From assembly GCA_049663345.1 (NCBI GenBank), contig JBATDG010000053.1, positions 1 through 64,000 of the forward strand: 64,000 nucleotides of DNA, written 5' to 3'. The position numbers were made by a program, and so were the translations under genes. The notes beneath the pieces were generated by a model. It searched no databases and had not been told where the DNA came from. It worked only from the letters and a program-made list of their open reading frames with translations. Each line of letters opens with the position of its first letter. The first letter of the stretch is position 1. This document shows positions 10,101 through 19,088 of the stretch, piece after piece. Source of the DNA: SZUA-365 sp049663345. GTDB taxonomy: Bacteria; Bacteroidota; Ignavibacteria; SZUA-365.

Positions 10101-12157
10101 ACCGCGCCATATGTTGTACCATTAATGAAATACGCGGAATTCCAAGGAGTGGCGTACCGAATCCGAAGATCTTGATCGATGGAAACCAGATATCTGTCCA
10201 TTCCCTGATCACGCGACGCATCGACAGGATCCATCGGTGTGAAAATTTGGCCCTTTGTCCCGGACCAGATAAACATCATATAGCCCCCGCAGGTGAGATC
10301 GGGCACGACAGGAGCATTATACCAAGTTGCCGCATTCCCAGCCAGATCGCCCAAGATCGTGCCGGCGATCAGTTCGCCATTGGTCGATAGTTTTGCGGCC
10401 CAAATTGTTCCCTGCGAAAGGTCGGGATTAGCGGGTTCATCGACGACTGTCTGGCGTGTCCATCGTGGTGGCAATGGTTCGTCACGCTGCATCCGGCATA
10501 TCCCGAATAGATCGATCTCTCCCGATTCCGTTGTAAATATTGATTGCACACCGAATGCTAATGGGAAGTACCTTCCAGGGATTTCCTTGTCGAAGATTCG
10601 TGAAAACAGTACCTGCTCACCGCTTGAGGAGTATTTCACAACTAAAATTCCGGGTTTCGATTTTGACAATTGCCCGGCAAGGTAACGGCCAACGCTCAAT
10701 CCCATGGCAACGATCGCTTCGCCGCTGCCGTTCACCGTAAATTGGCCCCATGTTTCCGAGGCATATTCCGGGAACCAATCTGGAGGTGCGTCATCAGTCA
10801 AAACATATGTCATGTAGTTCAATTCCGAACAGGACAAATTCAATTTCGCTAATACGATCGACCAGCATCGAGCGCATGGTTTTGAAGGGAGTGGCGCATC
10901 CCGGCTTATATCCGTAAGTGAATCGATGTAATTGAATCCAAGTATGTAGATACCGTCCCCTCCCACGTACAGATCTCCTGCATCAAAAATTCCCGGCCCG
11001 CCGAGGTAGGTCGCGCCATGGAGCGAGCCGTCCGGGTTAAGGTTAAATACATAGCACGTCCTGACGTGCGGCCCTGTCTCCGTCAGCGCTGGAATATTTT
11101 TATACGCAGTTGCACCTATGGGCGCTCCGATGGTCGCGTTGAAGCACCCGATAATATTCCCTTGATCGCTAACTTGAAGCGCTCTTTTATTTTGGCTCAT
11201 CGTGTGATTTTTCGAACTCGCATCCACGCCCGCGCCACCGAGGTACGTACAAAACAGGATATCCTGACCTGTCGTATCAAATCGAAGGATATAGTTATCC
11301 CACCCACCGAGAAGCTGACCCTGAATGGCGTTGCGTACGGGGAGGACGTTTCGGTCAATCGTTCCCTCAATCGTGACTTCCCCGTCCGGCGACACCACGA
11401 TCCCCTCGGCGGAAGTAGCATACTGGAACCCGGTATTGAATTCCGATGTGAGATTCAATGTGTCTTTATAACGGAACCCTGATCCTTGCTGTAGTGCCTG
11501 GACATGCAATTCCGTACTTGAATTTCTCTTGGCAAATGAAAGCCCGATATCGGCATCTTTACCGATTGCATCACCTATCACTGATGCAATCTCCTCTTGA
11601 TGCGGTCCACTCGTTTGAAATCGTATTTGTGCCGGGTCGGAACCGGGAGCGATACGAATCGTCTGGCAAAGGCTGCCGTCCCGACCCTCACGATACTCAA
11701 TGTCAATTCCATCCCAGACATTTTCATAAAGGATCCTGCGGTGGTTCGAAACGAATGGGTGCCAAGAACTTGAATCCGTCCCGAGATAGAAATGTGAAAC
11801 GGCTACCGCAGTATCGACGGCACGTATGCGCATCGACGGGGATGGGTTCACGAAGGAAAGCTGTACCGCCTCCTTGAGTAGGCCATCTTCCTTTCGAGAA
11901 GGATTTTCCATTTCTATTTTGAGCCCCACTGACGGGCGCACAAGTGTGATTCCATCCCTCATGAACCATGCCGAAGATCGATCACCCAGGATGCCATATC
12001 GGATGCTCTTGTCCCATTGACCCGTATTTGCGGTGAAGTACACTGGACAGTGGTATTGAACCGACGATGTCCCTTCGACTCCCTGTCCATATGAAGCAGC
12101 AGAACCGAGCAGTAGATTGAGCAGGAGAATCATGCCACAACGTTTAATATTTTCCAT
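7103..12157 (-). CDS. giant secreted protein with SBBP-type N-terminal domain and T9SS sorting domain
   Basis: A 1684-residue exported protein. A signal peptide (GMILLLNLLLGSAASYGQ) follows the ATG at 12157, which I prefer to an upstream start at 12238. Residues of about 30-230 resemble the N-terminal domain of SBBP-repeat proteins (ANTGQWD, then DGIDIEYREG). SBBP-like propeller repeats follow (GGWDNYILRFDTTGQ, FCTYLGGAG). The middle and C-terminal half carries repeated beta-sandwich modules of roughly 110-120 residues, several with a C-x-V or C-x-L start. The last 85 or so residues form a Por/T9SS sorting domain (VYPHPIPLQGEARI, LHDLLGRE, SYLLRLLSPGG). It is probably exported by T9SS and placed on the surface; the function is unknown. 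Confidence 0.88.
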   Translation of the reverse strand: MENIKRCGMILLLNLLLGSAASYGQGVEGTSSVQYHCPVYFTANTGQWDKSIRYGILGDRSSAWFMRDGITLVRPSVGLKIEMENPSRKEDGLLKEAVQLSFVNPSPSMRIRAVDTAVAVSHFYLGTDSSSWHPFVSNHRRILYENVWDGIDIEYREGRDGSLCQTIRIAPGSDPAQIRFQTSGPHQEEIASVIGDAIGKDADIGLSFAKRNSSTELHVQALQQGSGFRYKDTLNLTSEFNTGFQYATSAEGIVVSPDGEVTIEGTIDRNVLPVRNAIQGQLLGGWDNYILRFDTTGQDILFCTYLGGAGVDASSKNHTMSQNKRALQVSDQGNIIGCFNATIGAPIGATAYKNIPALTETGPHVRTCYVFNLNPDGSLHGATYLGGPGIFDAGDLYVGGDGIYILGFNYIDSLTDISRDAPLPSKPCARCWSIVLAKLNLSCSELNYMTYVLTDDAPPDWFPEYASETWGQFTVNGSGEAIVAMGLSVGRYLAGQLSKSKPGILVVKYSSSGEQVLFSRIFDKEIPGRYFPLAFGVQSIFTTESGEIDLFGICRMQRDEPLPPRWTRQTVVDEPANPDLSQGTIWAAKLSTNGELIAGTILGDLAGNAATWYNAPVVPDLTCGGYMMFIWSGTKGQIFTPMDPVDASRDQGMDRYLVSIDQDLRIRYATPWNSAYFINGTTYGAVQTKMYLTDRHGFAYQYAHTNDPYSARQYYRSWRLPKEADPCWPKECGYIETYLSRFRFYTPCWQVGCLISTIDSLRLERRRGYTVPNDFIVNYSVTNFSPAKSARIVHVQIELPAGFALVSGTYQQAMSPNELASGLTATCSWKVRVSDPALVTDTALIRCRVFYIDPESGQTYPMGEELCEKDVFVSVFDAEEPALVCTVDGPEEVYWVGNGYSVSPTGNTGPIPYTMTITNLDKNTVVIDRFRFRVSPKCRIFGDSIRPGLSLAPGTSQQISINVYVNGLRYDRMVRLQSEALDVYGVTISTCEAETRVPGIIAIPCMVSGPDKVSWNTASGSADPALLSYTLQLDNQLDTVRTDVRAWLDISRAPHLGLSLGDSLSRALFSIPSRSQMTLTWRLELLNPPAIPTFDTLAFVYECDGLLQSCIQIVEIQVIDEKISCSLTLPSILTSAEVESRTEIDLDYTLSNVGTVPVDVDRLELAITPATAGLNALDPITLTGTQLAAGGALPWSVRLRAAILRDARNANCTVTAYGKNPSGGDTVLSVCNASIAIEEVDGLRCAITATDSVRFERDSLRYNPDPLPVQLDLRNILDTDETVIEAEIDLANAPRFVLAAGENAIKTLARIDSHATAAISWLLTPKPGPTDETQDIRIRYRSTEQGVWKECNASIIIEAWPNITEVLCATGGHDSLHADAKYEDIIPKPFEISYTATNSGTVTLTNCTAAIILPAGFALAGSDSIQSFGTLASGESAKRWWTLTPSDQLSAFGPYQFNWQWKSDEQGTVTGCAHTVQLVPDASGGIVFTPLHLYFEAEMGGTLPAAQNIQLWTGGGLSMPWTAQSDIWYLDLDPVTGDHTATIAVRPNTSMLNKGMHASAIELAGSAQNLPKQIEVQYLITSLTSTGSTPAPSKLSLGPVYPHPIPLQGEARIIITSPAGRSGAVHVTLHDLLGRERALLLDGVITDSEVLILRPAALGLEPGSYLLRLLSPGGMQSRMVTVVR

Positions 12158-12200
12158 CTGAACACCGCTTGTTTCGTATGACTTCGTGATGGAATTATTT

Positions 12201-12240
12201 GGGTGGAGTGCCGCGGGATTACTCTTGAGGCACTCCACCC
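12201..12240 (-). terminator. strong hairpin downstream of the gene at 12265 (terminator-like)
   Basis: A perfect 12-base-pair stem (GGGTGGAGTGCC with GGCACTCCACCC, 16-base loop) lies 25 bases after the stop codon of the gene ending at 12265, on the - strand. The following bases (AAATAATTCC) are not U-rich, so it may be a terminator of another type, a transcript-stabilising hairpin, or both. Confidence 0.55.
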
Positions 12241-12264
12241 GTATCAGTTCAGGTCAGGTGGAAG

Positions 12265-15200
12265 TCAGCGTATGATCACCATTCCACGAGTTGCGATATT
12301 GTCTCCACCACGAAGAACATAATGGTACATTCCCGCCGAAAGCCCTGACACATCGAACGGGAGAACATTCCTTCCTGCTGGAAGGGGACCGTCGTGAACC
12401 GTTGCGATTTCCCGGCTGAGATTGTCGTACAGCTTGATGCTGACGTTACACGCATTGTCTGTTTGCACAACGATGTGTGACACAGTTTGCGAACTGAGCG
12501 AAATTGGATTGGGATAGTTTTCTCCGAGGCGAAGATTTTCCGGCAGTGGATTTTCATCCTCGGATGCTTCCTTTGCCCAGATGATGTACACAGTATCCTT
12601 TGGCCAGGTCCTGGTACCAAGCACCAGATCCTTCGGTCCACGTCCATCGAGCCAGAATACGTTTACCGAATTATCGATGGAGGTCTGAATCATCGGCCTT
12701 TGTTGGACATAATTGCCACCACCAGGGCCAATCTGCTTTTCGGACTGCCACTGTGCTCGTCGAAGTATCGGTCCGAAGTTATTGTAGACCACCCAGTTGC
12801 CAACGACTTCCGACGGCCGGGATGGACTGCAGATCTCTGTCATGCCCTCCCAGACGATGAACGACATGGTATCAAGCGCCGGTGTCTGATTGCTGATCCG
12901 CGCAATATCGGGGTAGGTAAGTGCGGTCGTTGGAGACGACGCATCAAGTGTAACCCCGCTCCATTGGATCGTTCCACCACCCAAGGCGACATACTCGAAT
13001 TTGTTGGTTTGCACCTTGTGCCGGGGCGTGGTGTTCATGTCATACTCCCAGTCCCAGGCCACCAGCATGCCGCCATATCCAAGGGAATTGAATGCGCTAT
13101 CGGGTGCGAGGCTGGGCTGGCTCGCGCGTTCATAAATGCCGGCATTCGTCAATTTTTTTAGACTGGAAACAGTCGAAGTTGTCGCCGCCAATCGCAATCC
13201 ATAGAGATCTCGTCCTGATCCGAGATCCGCGCAAAAGACAATAAAGCCGTCCTTGTATGTTGTGTTCTGGAAATCCGCCGCGACATCCGCACCTCTCACG
13301 TCCTGATTCGTAGTAAACATCGTATCAACGCAGGTGCTACGGCCAGGATATGTCCAGTGGACTTCGACTCGTGAGTTTTGGGAGGACGTTTCCCAGCCGA
13401 CCATGTATACTTCACCGGTCGAGGAGGCTGCGAGACGTAAGTCGCTTGGGTGGTAGTTATAATTGTATTTGGATATCGCATCAAACCCGGTTGCACGACC
13501 GGCTTTCAGGGCAAGGTTCGTACTACCTCCAGCATCCCACAGAAAGGCGACATACGCAGGAAATTTTATTCCGACACCGGTTGAATCGAGGGGTGTTCTC
13601 GGTGTGTACACAATGAACGGTTGTCTTCCAGATATTGTTGAATCGACGTGCGTTCGAGCGGTAAATTTCCCTAGAGGGCTGATCTTCGCATACCATATCT
13701 GATCGACTCCTCCAGCACTGACCTCATGCCACACTGCCTGTGCTCCACCAAGGCTGTCACTTCTCGTGACATCCGGATGGGACGCGAAGGTGCTTGTGTT
13801 CAGCTTGATTCCGCTGTTCGGCCAACGCGGAACACCATCCTTATCCAGTTTCTGGATATACACGTCCTGCGTGCCGTCGGCTCCTCCGCCTTTCTCCCAC
13901 ACGACAAAGCTGTTGCCGTCGGCATCCACCGCGAATCTCATTGCCGCAGCATCGCCAGTCGGACTGACATCCGCGAATATGTCTCTCCAACCCATGTCGG
14001 TCGGGCCCACGCACTCGCCGGGTGTTTCCGCGAATATGTTCCAATCGTATGTCCCGTCGTATGTGATGGGTTGACGGCGCCGGTCGGCATAAACGAACAC
14101 GGGTCCGCTGACCTGCGGTGTTGTTTGTTCGCCCTTGACCTCCGTGACCACCTGACCTACACCGCCTGTCCGAGAAAACGTCATCGTTTCCAGATCCATC
14201 ATCTGGTACCAGATATCAGCTTGATCATACCCGCCTTGTTGCGTCAACCCCTCGCGCCAGACAATATACGAATCTTCCTCACCTGGCAGGTTGTCCACTC
14301 GGGCTTGCGTCTGATCGCCAGAGCTCGTACAGATCTCTTCACCGTCCTGGCCCGCGCTGTTCACCAAGTTGCCATTGGTACCATCGAGCACGGAGCAATA
14401 AACATCGATTCCGCGTGAACCGTATTCACGCCAATCTTCGTAAACACAGATGACCCGCGACTTGTAGCCAACACTGAGTCCCGGGTTTTCCTCTTTTTCG
14501 TATACTGAGAGTTCGGGATAACGTTGTGGTCCTGTCGCCGTGCAAACTCCGATGCCCTGTGACTGGCCCGAGAGTATCGTGCCATACCGCTTGCTGAGCA
14601 ATTGCCCGTAGATATCGGAGCTTTCCACAGGGGTTGGGGATTCTCTCTGATCTTGCCATACCACGACGGCGGTGGAATCTCCAACTCCATGGAACTCGCC
14701 GAAAGAGACGACTTGCGGGAAGGTCTGCTCTTCGTTGTAATCGGCACAGCGCACATCGCCCCAGGTTCGCGTTCCATTCGCGTCGAATCGGTCGGTATAC
14801 ACGCTCCAGATCGGCTGCCCATACGCCCAGCTCTCATGACGCTTGTCCTGGTAGACCAGCACCACGCCATCGCGCATCGTGGAGTCCGCCGCGAATTGCC
14901 AGTACCGATCTCTCGCCAATTCGACATTGATCTGATCGAATTGCGGCTCGGCGTGGATCTGCTTTCCACAGGACACCCACTGATTCGTCCCACCCTGTGG
15001 CCAACCGGGAGACGTTGATTTGATGTACTGCAGGTAGATATCCCGGTCGTATTGACTGGGGTCCTGCGACGAATTGTTCCGCCAATCGATCCATGCGATG
15101 AACGCGCCATCCTTCGCACCCACGATTCGGGGACGTTCCGATTTCGCCGTATCGCATACCAGATATCCGTCCGATGGCCAGTTTGTTGCGACTGATCCGT

Positions 15201-15810
15201 TGCTAACATTGAGGCACTGCGCGAAGATCGCGGCGTTGAGTGAATCTACGCGTCCGTCTTCCCAGACGATGAAGACATGACCGAGCGTATCATAAGCCGC
15301 GCGGGGATTGCGTTGATTGTATGCTGCCCTGCAGACCGGCACGCCATCAACCGGCAGCCACATCGGCAAGCCGTTGACGTTGTCGATTTTCTGTGCATAG
15401 ATGTCCGTGCGAATCTCTCCGGAATCGCGTGAATCTTCCCAGACAACGATGGTAAACCCGGTATTCGACGGACGAGCGATCGAAGGGTTCGTCTGATCGT
15501 TGGGAGCAATCGGGAGATACCGATCCTTCACCTCCGTTTGTCCCTGAGCGATACCGAAGCAGAAGATCATAACGAATGCGGGAAGAAGTCCTGTTGAGCG
15601 GAAAGGAGCGCGGAGCCGCAGTCGCGCCGCGAGGATATATGCTGTTGCTGCACGGGCACCACACCGTGTGTGTGTGTGCAACAATCGTGCCGGTGATACC
15701 GGACAAGGTACGAAATCATTTTCTTCATAATAAATCCCGGATGAAGAGTGAAAATATATAGTCGTTACCAATATTTCCCGCCCTCCCTCAAGAGAGCAGG
15801 TTGTTTTCAC
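12265..15810 (-). CDS. large secreted T9SS cargo protein; start uncertain
   Basis: An 1181-codon open frame encoding an exported protein. The body consists of repeated segments with the motif VVWEDxR, for example TIVVWEDSRD, VFIVWEDGR and AVVVWQDQR, a pattern of beta-propeller-like surface proteins in this phylum. The C-terminus is a T9SS sorting domain (LGENYPNPISLSS, IKLYDNLSREIATV, GMYHYVLRGG). The first ATG in frame, at 15573, falls inside the signal peptide (LLPAFVMIFCFGIAQG), so translation must begin earlier. GTG at 15810 opens the frame but lies upstream of a TATATA promoter-like element (15755-15760). A good ATGAAGAAAATG start at 15728 is out of frame across a CA repeat; see findings. 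Function unknown. Confidence 0.8.
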   Translation of the reverse strand: MKTTCSLEGGREILVTTIYFHSSSGIYYEENDFVPCPVSPARLLHTHTRCGARAATAYILAARLRLRAPFRSTGLLPAFVMIFCFGIAQGQTEVKDRYLPIAPNDQTNPSIARPSNTGFTIVVWEDSRDSGEIRTDIYAQKIDNVNGLPMWLPVDGVPVCRAAYNQRNPRAAYDTLGHVFIVWEDGRVDSLNAAIFAQCLNVSNGSVATNWPSDGYLVCDTAKSERPRIVGAKDGAFIAWIDWRNNSSQDPSQYDRDIYLQYIKSTSPGWPQGGTNQWVSCGKQIHAEPQFDQINVELARDRYWQFAADSTMRDGVVLVYQDKRHESWAYGQPIWSVYTDRFDANGTRTWGDVRCADYNEEQTFPQVVSFGEFHGVGDSTAVVVWQDQRESPTPVESSDIYGQLLSKRYGTILSGQSQGIGVCTATGPQRYPELSVYEKEENPGLSVGYKSRVICVYEDWREYGSRGIDVYCSVLDGTNGNLVNSAGQDGEEICTSSGDQTQARVDNLPGEEDSYIVWREGLTQQGGYDQADIWYQMMDLETMTFSRTGGVGQVVTEVKGEQTTPQVSGPVFVYADRRRQPITYDGTYDWNIFAETPGECVGPTDMGWRDIFADVSPTGDAAAMRFAVDADGNSFVVWEKGGGADGTQDVYIQKLDKDGVPRWPNSGIKLNTSTFASHPDVTRSDSLGGAQAVWHEVSAGGVDQIWYAKISPLGKFTARTHVDSTISGRQPFIVYTPRTPLDSTGVGIKFPAYVAFLWDAGGSTNLALKAGRATGFDAISKYNYNYHPSDLRLAASSTGEVYMVGWETSSQNSRVEVHWTYPGRSTCVDTMFTTNQDVRGADVAADFQNTTYKDGFIVFCADLGSGRDLYGLRLAATTSTVSSLKKLTNAGIYERASQPSLAPDSAFNSLGYGGMLVAWDWEYDMNTTPRHKVQTNKFEYVALGGGTIQWSGVTLDASSPTTALTYPDIARISNQTPALDTMSFIVWEGMTEICSPSRPSEVVGNWVVYNNFGPILRRAQWQSEKQIGPGGGNYVQQRPMIQTSIDNSVNVFWLDGRGPKDLVLGTRTWPKDTVYIIWAKEASEDENPLPENLRLGENYPNPISLSSQTVSHIVVQTDNACNVSIKLYDNLSREIATVHDGPLPAGRNVLPFDVSGLSAGMYHYVLRGGDNIATRGMVIIR
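15666..15678. repeat. dinucleotide (GT/CA) repeat in the 5' end of a T9SS gene
   Basis: A run of (GT)6G on the + strand, that is C(AC)6 on the coding strand, lies inside the predicted N-terminal coding part of the gene at 12265-15810. Runs of this kind can change length by slippage and shift the frame. Confidence 0.85.
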
Positions 15811-16276
15811 GAAGAGGCGTCCGGTTGTCGCGGTTCGTTGTGTTATCGCGGTTGCATCTGGTGACCACGCGGGTCACTACCAAGGTCGTACCTGCGAAAT
15901 CGCACATGTGTTGATCAGCACACAGGCCCCGTGGTTTGGCGCGATTCCATTCGATGCCGTCAATATGGGACTTATTTGTCGGGTTGTCAAGAGTTAAGGG
16001 AAATCTATTTCACGAATGCGAGCGCCGAGAGCACTGGGTTATGATCGGTCGCGCTTTCAGCGCGACGGCGCCGAGCCGACGCTCGGCGGTCCAGACATAC
16101 CCTCAAGCTCCTCCGCAAAACGAAGGGTTTGATAGCTCTTCCTCAATAAAATCCAATCTGTGTAATCCGTGAAATCTGTGGTTACTCTTACCTTGACAGA
16201 GCGTCCCCCCGCATCCGCCTTGCTTCATTGCGCCGTGTTTACCATATTCCGCTATTCTCAAATTTGGATACGCATC
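15811..16276. repeat. intergenic space with a palindromic module and a 9-base array
   Basis: No gene is supported between the two divergent genes. The repeat module at about 16036-16092 contains GGTCGCGCTTTCAGCGCGAC and CCGACGCTCGGCGG. A 9-base array lies at 16151-16186 (ATCCAATCT, GTGTAATCC, GTGAAATCT, GTGGTTACT), nearly identical to 6116-6151. I see nothing clear in 15811-16030 apart from a short GTGACCACGCGGGTCAC palindrome near 15860. Confidence 0.75.
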
Positions 16277-17305
16277 ATGCGCAGCATAGCTCTCCTGTTG
16301 GTCGTTTTCATCTGGGTCGCTTCGACGATTCCAGGACAGGCACAAACGGAAATTGCGAAATACGGCGGCGAGTTTATGGCAACCGGTTTCGGCGGACGCG
16401 CCTTGGCAATGGGCGGTGCGAGTGTGGCGGTGGCGAATGATGTGACTGCCGCGTATTGGAATCCCGCCGGACTCATGGGCATGACCTATCCGGAAATCGG
16501 CCTCATGCACGAACAGCGCTTCGGCGGACTGCTCAGCTACAACTACGGTGCTGTGGCCTGGCCTTTTGGTCCCCGCTACACACTCGCTCTTTCCATTACC
16601 CGCATGGGGGTGGACGATATTCCCGACACGCGCAATGCGCTGATCGACCTCAACGGCAATGGCCAGATTGATCCCAACGAACGTCTGGATCCCAGTAAGG
16701 TTACTTCCTTCAGTTCCGCCGACTGGGTTGCGTACCTCACCTACGCATTCCGCAGCAGCTCCAATTTCTCGATGGGCGTCAACCTGAAGCTTATCAACCG
16801 CGACCTGCTCGACGCTTCGGCAATGGGTGTGGGTTTCGATATCGGCGCGCTGTATCACGCGACCAATGAACTTTCTCTCGGCGCCACGGTGCAGGACGTC
16901 ACCACCACGCTCATGGCGTGGAGTACCGGACGCAACGAGCTCGTTTCTCCCACGCTGAAAATCGGTGCGGGCTATGCGCTCAGCGCTCTGGGCGGCACGA
17001 TCACCCCGGCGCTTGATTTCGACATCATGTTTGAAAACCGACGCTTCGCCTCGGCATTCAATGTGGGAGCCGTCAGCTTCAATCCCCGCATGGGACTCGA
17101 GTACCGCTTCCAGGATATTTTCTCGCTCCGCGGCGGCTACAGCGATACGCAGGACCTCGCCTTCGGCGCGGGAATTCATCTGCCGAAATTGTATCTTGAC
17201 TATGCCTACGGTCAGAACGACCTGTTCTCGGACTTCAAAGACGCCTCGCACCGCATCTCATTGCGCATTGTGCTCGAGGAGACCAAATTCGCACGAACAG
17301 AGTAA
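16277..17305 (+). CDS. PorV/PorQ-family outer-membrane beta-barrel
   Basis: A 342-residue outer-membrane protein of the FadL-fold PorV/PorQ group; family members such as PorV shuttle cargo at the type IX secretion system. The start at 16277 gives a clean signal peptide (SIALLLVVFIWVASTIPGQA). The hallmark segment GGRALAMGGASVAVANDVTA, followed by YWNPAGL, lies near residues 37-65. The rest alternates amphipathic beta strands and ends in a short tail after RISLRIVLEET. Codons 1-36 of a longer frame from 16169 lie in repeat sequence and are excluded. It begins a close-packed group with two lipoproteins and tadA. Whether it is true PorV or a paralogue is not decidable here. Confidence 0.85.
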   Translation: MRSIALLLVVFIWVASTIPGQAQTEIAKYGGEFMATGFGGRALAMGGASVAVANDVTAAYWNPAGLMGMTYPEIGLMHEQRFGGLLSYNYGAVAWPFGPRYTLALSITRMGVDDIPDTRNALIDLNGNGQIDPNERLDPSKVTSFSSADWVAYLTYAFRSSSNFSMGVNLKLINRDLLDASAMGVGFDIGALYHATNELSLGATVQDVTTTLMAWSTGRNELVSPTLKIGAGYALSALGGTITPALDFDIMFENRRFASAFNVGAVSFNPRMGLEYRFQDIFSLRGGYSDTQDLAFGAGIHLPKLYLDYAYGQNDLFSDFKDASHRISLRIVLEETKFARTE

Positions 17306-17311
17306 AAAAGC

Positions 17312-18007
17312 ATGAAACGAATTTTTCTTTCCATTAACCGTGAGCAACCCCTCGCGGTTTTTCTTTTCGCCACGCTGCTCCTTCTCGCTTCCTGCGGCCA
17401 GCCCGAAAAAAAACAGGATGCGAAGAGCGAACTTGATTCCTCCGACGTGTACACGCTCGAAGTGAGGAAAGACCGGTTGGAGAAGGACAAGTACCTGCTC
17501 ACCGCGCCCAACACTCCGATCAAGGCGTCGGATATGGAACAGTTCAGAGGACTCGCATATTATCCGGTCGACAAGTCCTTTGTTTTCCCGACGGTGCTGC
17601 AGCGCCTGGCCACGCCTGAGGAAGTGACGATCGCGACGTCGAAAGATCGTCCGCGCATCATGCTGCATATCGGCGCGCTGCCGTTCACCATGGCATCAGA
17701 ACAACAGTGTGCGCTGCAGGTGTATACGCCGAAGGACACGAGCGACGGCAACTACTGGTTCATCCCGTTCATCGACATGACCAATGATGATGAAACCTAC
17801 GGCGGCGGACGCTACATCGATATCGACAACATCGCCTCCGACAGCGTCTTTCTCGATTTCAACTACGCCTACAATCCCTACTGTTCGTACAACGATCGTT
17901 TCGACTGCCCGATTCCGCCGATGGAAAACGTCCTGCCTGTAGCCATCCGCGCAGGCGAGAAAAACTATCCGCTGCATCCCGGAAAACACGAGAAGCACTA
18001 TAGATGA
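17312..18007 (+). CDS. DUF1684-family lipoprotein
   Basis: A 231-residue predicted lipoprotein. The signal peptide ends in the lipobox LLASC at about residues 25-29. The body matches the DUF1684 pattern: FRGLAYYPVD near residue 77, IPFIDMTNDDETYGGGRYID near 150, LDFNYAYNPYCSYNDRFDCP near 180, and IPPMENVLPVAIRAGEKNYP near 200. DUF1684 proteins are widespread and functionally uncharacterised. It starts 6 bases after the PorV-like gene, and its stop overlaps the next start by 4 bases, so the genes are almost certainly co-transcribed. Confidence 0.88.
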   Translation: MKRIFLSINREQPLAVFLFATLLLLASCGQPEKKQDAKSELDSSDVYTLEVRKDRLEKDKYLLTAPNTPIKASDMEQFRGLAYYPVDKSFVFPTVLQRLATPEEVTIATSKDRPRIMLHIGALPFTMASEQQCALQVYTPKDTSDGNYWFIPFIDMTNDDETYGGGRYIDIDNIASDSVFLDFNYAYNPYCSYNDRFDCPIPPMENVLPVAIRAGEKNYPLHPGKHEKHYR

Positions 18008-18621
18008 AAGCGCGTTTATCTGCATCCCTTCTGCTGCTTCTATTGCTGACCGCCTGTGGCGGCGGCGAGAAGGCGGCAGTGAAAGAAGAAATGGAATTTC
18101 CGAAATACCGCTACGCGGCTATCGGCGAGTTGACGCGTGAGTATGTGTCCACTGCCGACGGAGCCCTGCGCGTGCTGCGTCCCGATGGCTGGCTGCGCAC
18201 CTCGGATCCGAAAAACGCGCCGTCGATCCTTCTCTGGCTTGTGCGGGAAGACTATTCCGCCTCACTTTCATTCTCACCGATCAAAATGGATCCGGGCCTG
18301 TACCAGACGCTGCGCAATGAGAATCTGACGGCGGTCGCCAAAGTGAGCCTGAGTCTCAAGGAACGCAACGCCGAGGATTCGGTGACCATCGTGCAGCCGG
18401 TGGAACTCTTCAAGGTCGGCGGACGCATCTGCGCCGCCTACGAATATCGCATCGCGGCGGCCGAACCCGTGATTCGCGTCGTTGTCTTCGACACCGGCTC
18501 GCGCTTCATGGAATGCGTACTTTACCCTGCGTCGGTGACCGTGACTCCGGCCGAAAACCGCCGCCTTTTCGAACTGCAGCAGTCCGTCCTGGCCTCGCTG
18601 CTCGCACAGAGTGAAGGATGA
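18004..18621 (+). CDS. predicted lipoprotein of unknown function
   Basis: A 205-residue protein with a short signal peptide ending in LLLLTACGGG, a clear lipobox near residue 18. The mature part (VLRPDGWLRTSDPKNAPSIL, then WLVREDYSASLSF) is a mixed alpha/beta domain I do not recognise. Its ATG overlaps the stop of the DUF1684 gene (ATGA), and its own stop overlaps the tadA start in the same way, which indicates translational coupling. The context offers no function beyond envelope location. Confidence 0.8.
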   Translation: MKARLSASLLLLLLLTACGGGEKAAVKEEMEFPKYRYAAIGELTREYVSTADGALRVLRPDGWLRTSDPKNAPSILLWLVREDYSASLSFSPIKMDPGLYQTLRNENLTAVAKVSLSLKERNAEDSVTIVQPVELFKVGGRICAAYEYRIAAAEPVIRVVVFDTGSRFMECVLYPASVTVTPAENRRLFELQQSVLASLLAQSEG

Positions 18622-19088
18622 TCGACGACGACACAATGCCGACCGAGCACGAGCGCTGGATGGAGCTTGCACTCCGTCAGGCCGAACGCGCGTACGAGGC
18701 AGAGGAAGTTCCCGTAGGAGCAGTAGTTGTCAAGGAAGGCCGCATGATCGGCAAGGGATACAATCAGATCGAACAGCTCAAAGATCCGACCGCGCATGCG
18801 GAGATTATCGCCATCACAGCAGCGGCGAATACATTGGGCGACAAGCGCCTTGATGGCTGCACACTGTACGTAACGCTCGAGCCCTGCGCGATGTGCGCTG
18901 GGGCCATCGTACTCGCGCGCATCCCGATCCTGGTCTTCGGCGCCTACGACGCAAAGGCCGGCGCCTGCGGCACGCTGATGAATATCGTCGAAGACAAGCG
19001 GCTGAACCATACGGTGCATGTCATCCCCGGCGTACTCGATTACAAATCCACCACACTCCTCCGCTCCTTCTTCGGATCCCTCAGATAA
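18618..19088 (+). CDS. tadA: tRNA-specific adenosine deaminase
   Basis: TadA deaminates A34 to inosine in the anticodon of tRNA-Arg(ACG). The zinc-binding deaminase motifs are intact: HAEIIAI near residue 60 (His ligand and catalytic Glu) and PCAMCAGAI near 91 (two Cys ligands). Length is 156 residues, typical. Its ATG overlaps the previous stop, and it is last in the operon. An 8-base repeat array begins directly after its stop codon. Confidence 0.95.
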   Translation: MIDDDTMPTEHERWMELALRQAERAYEAEEVPVGAVVVKEGRMIGKGYNQIEQLKDPTAHAEIIAITAAANTLGDKRLDGCTLYVTLEPCAMCAGAIVLARIPILVFGAYDAKAGACGTLMNIVEDKRLNHTVHVIPGVLDYKSTTLLRSFFGSLR

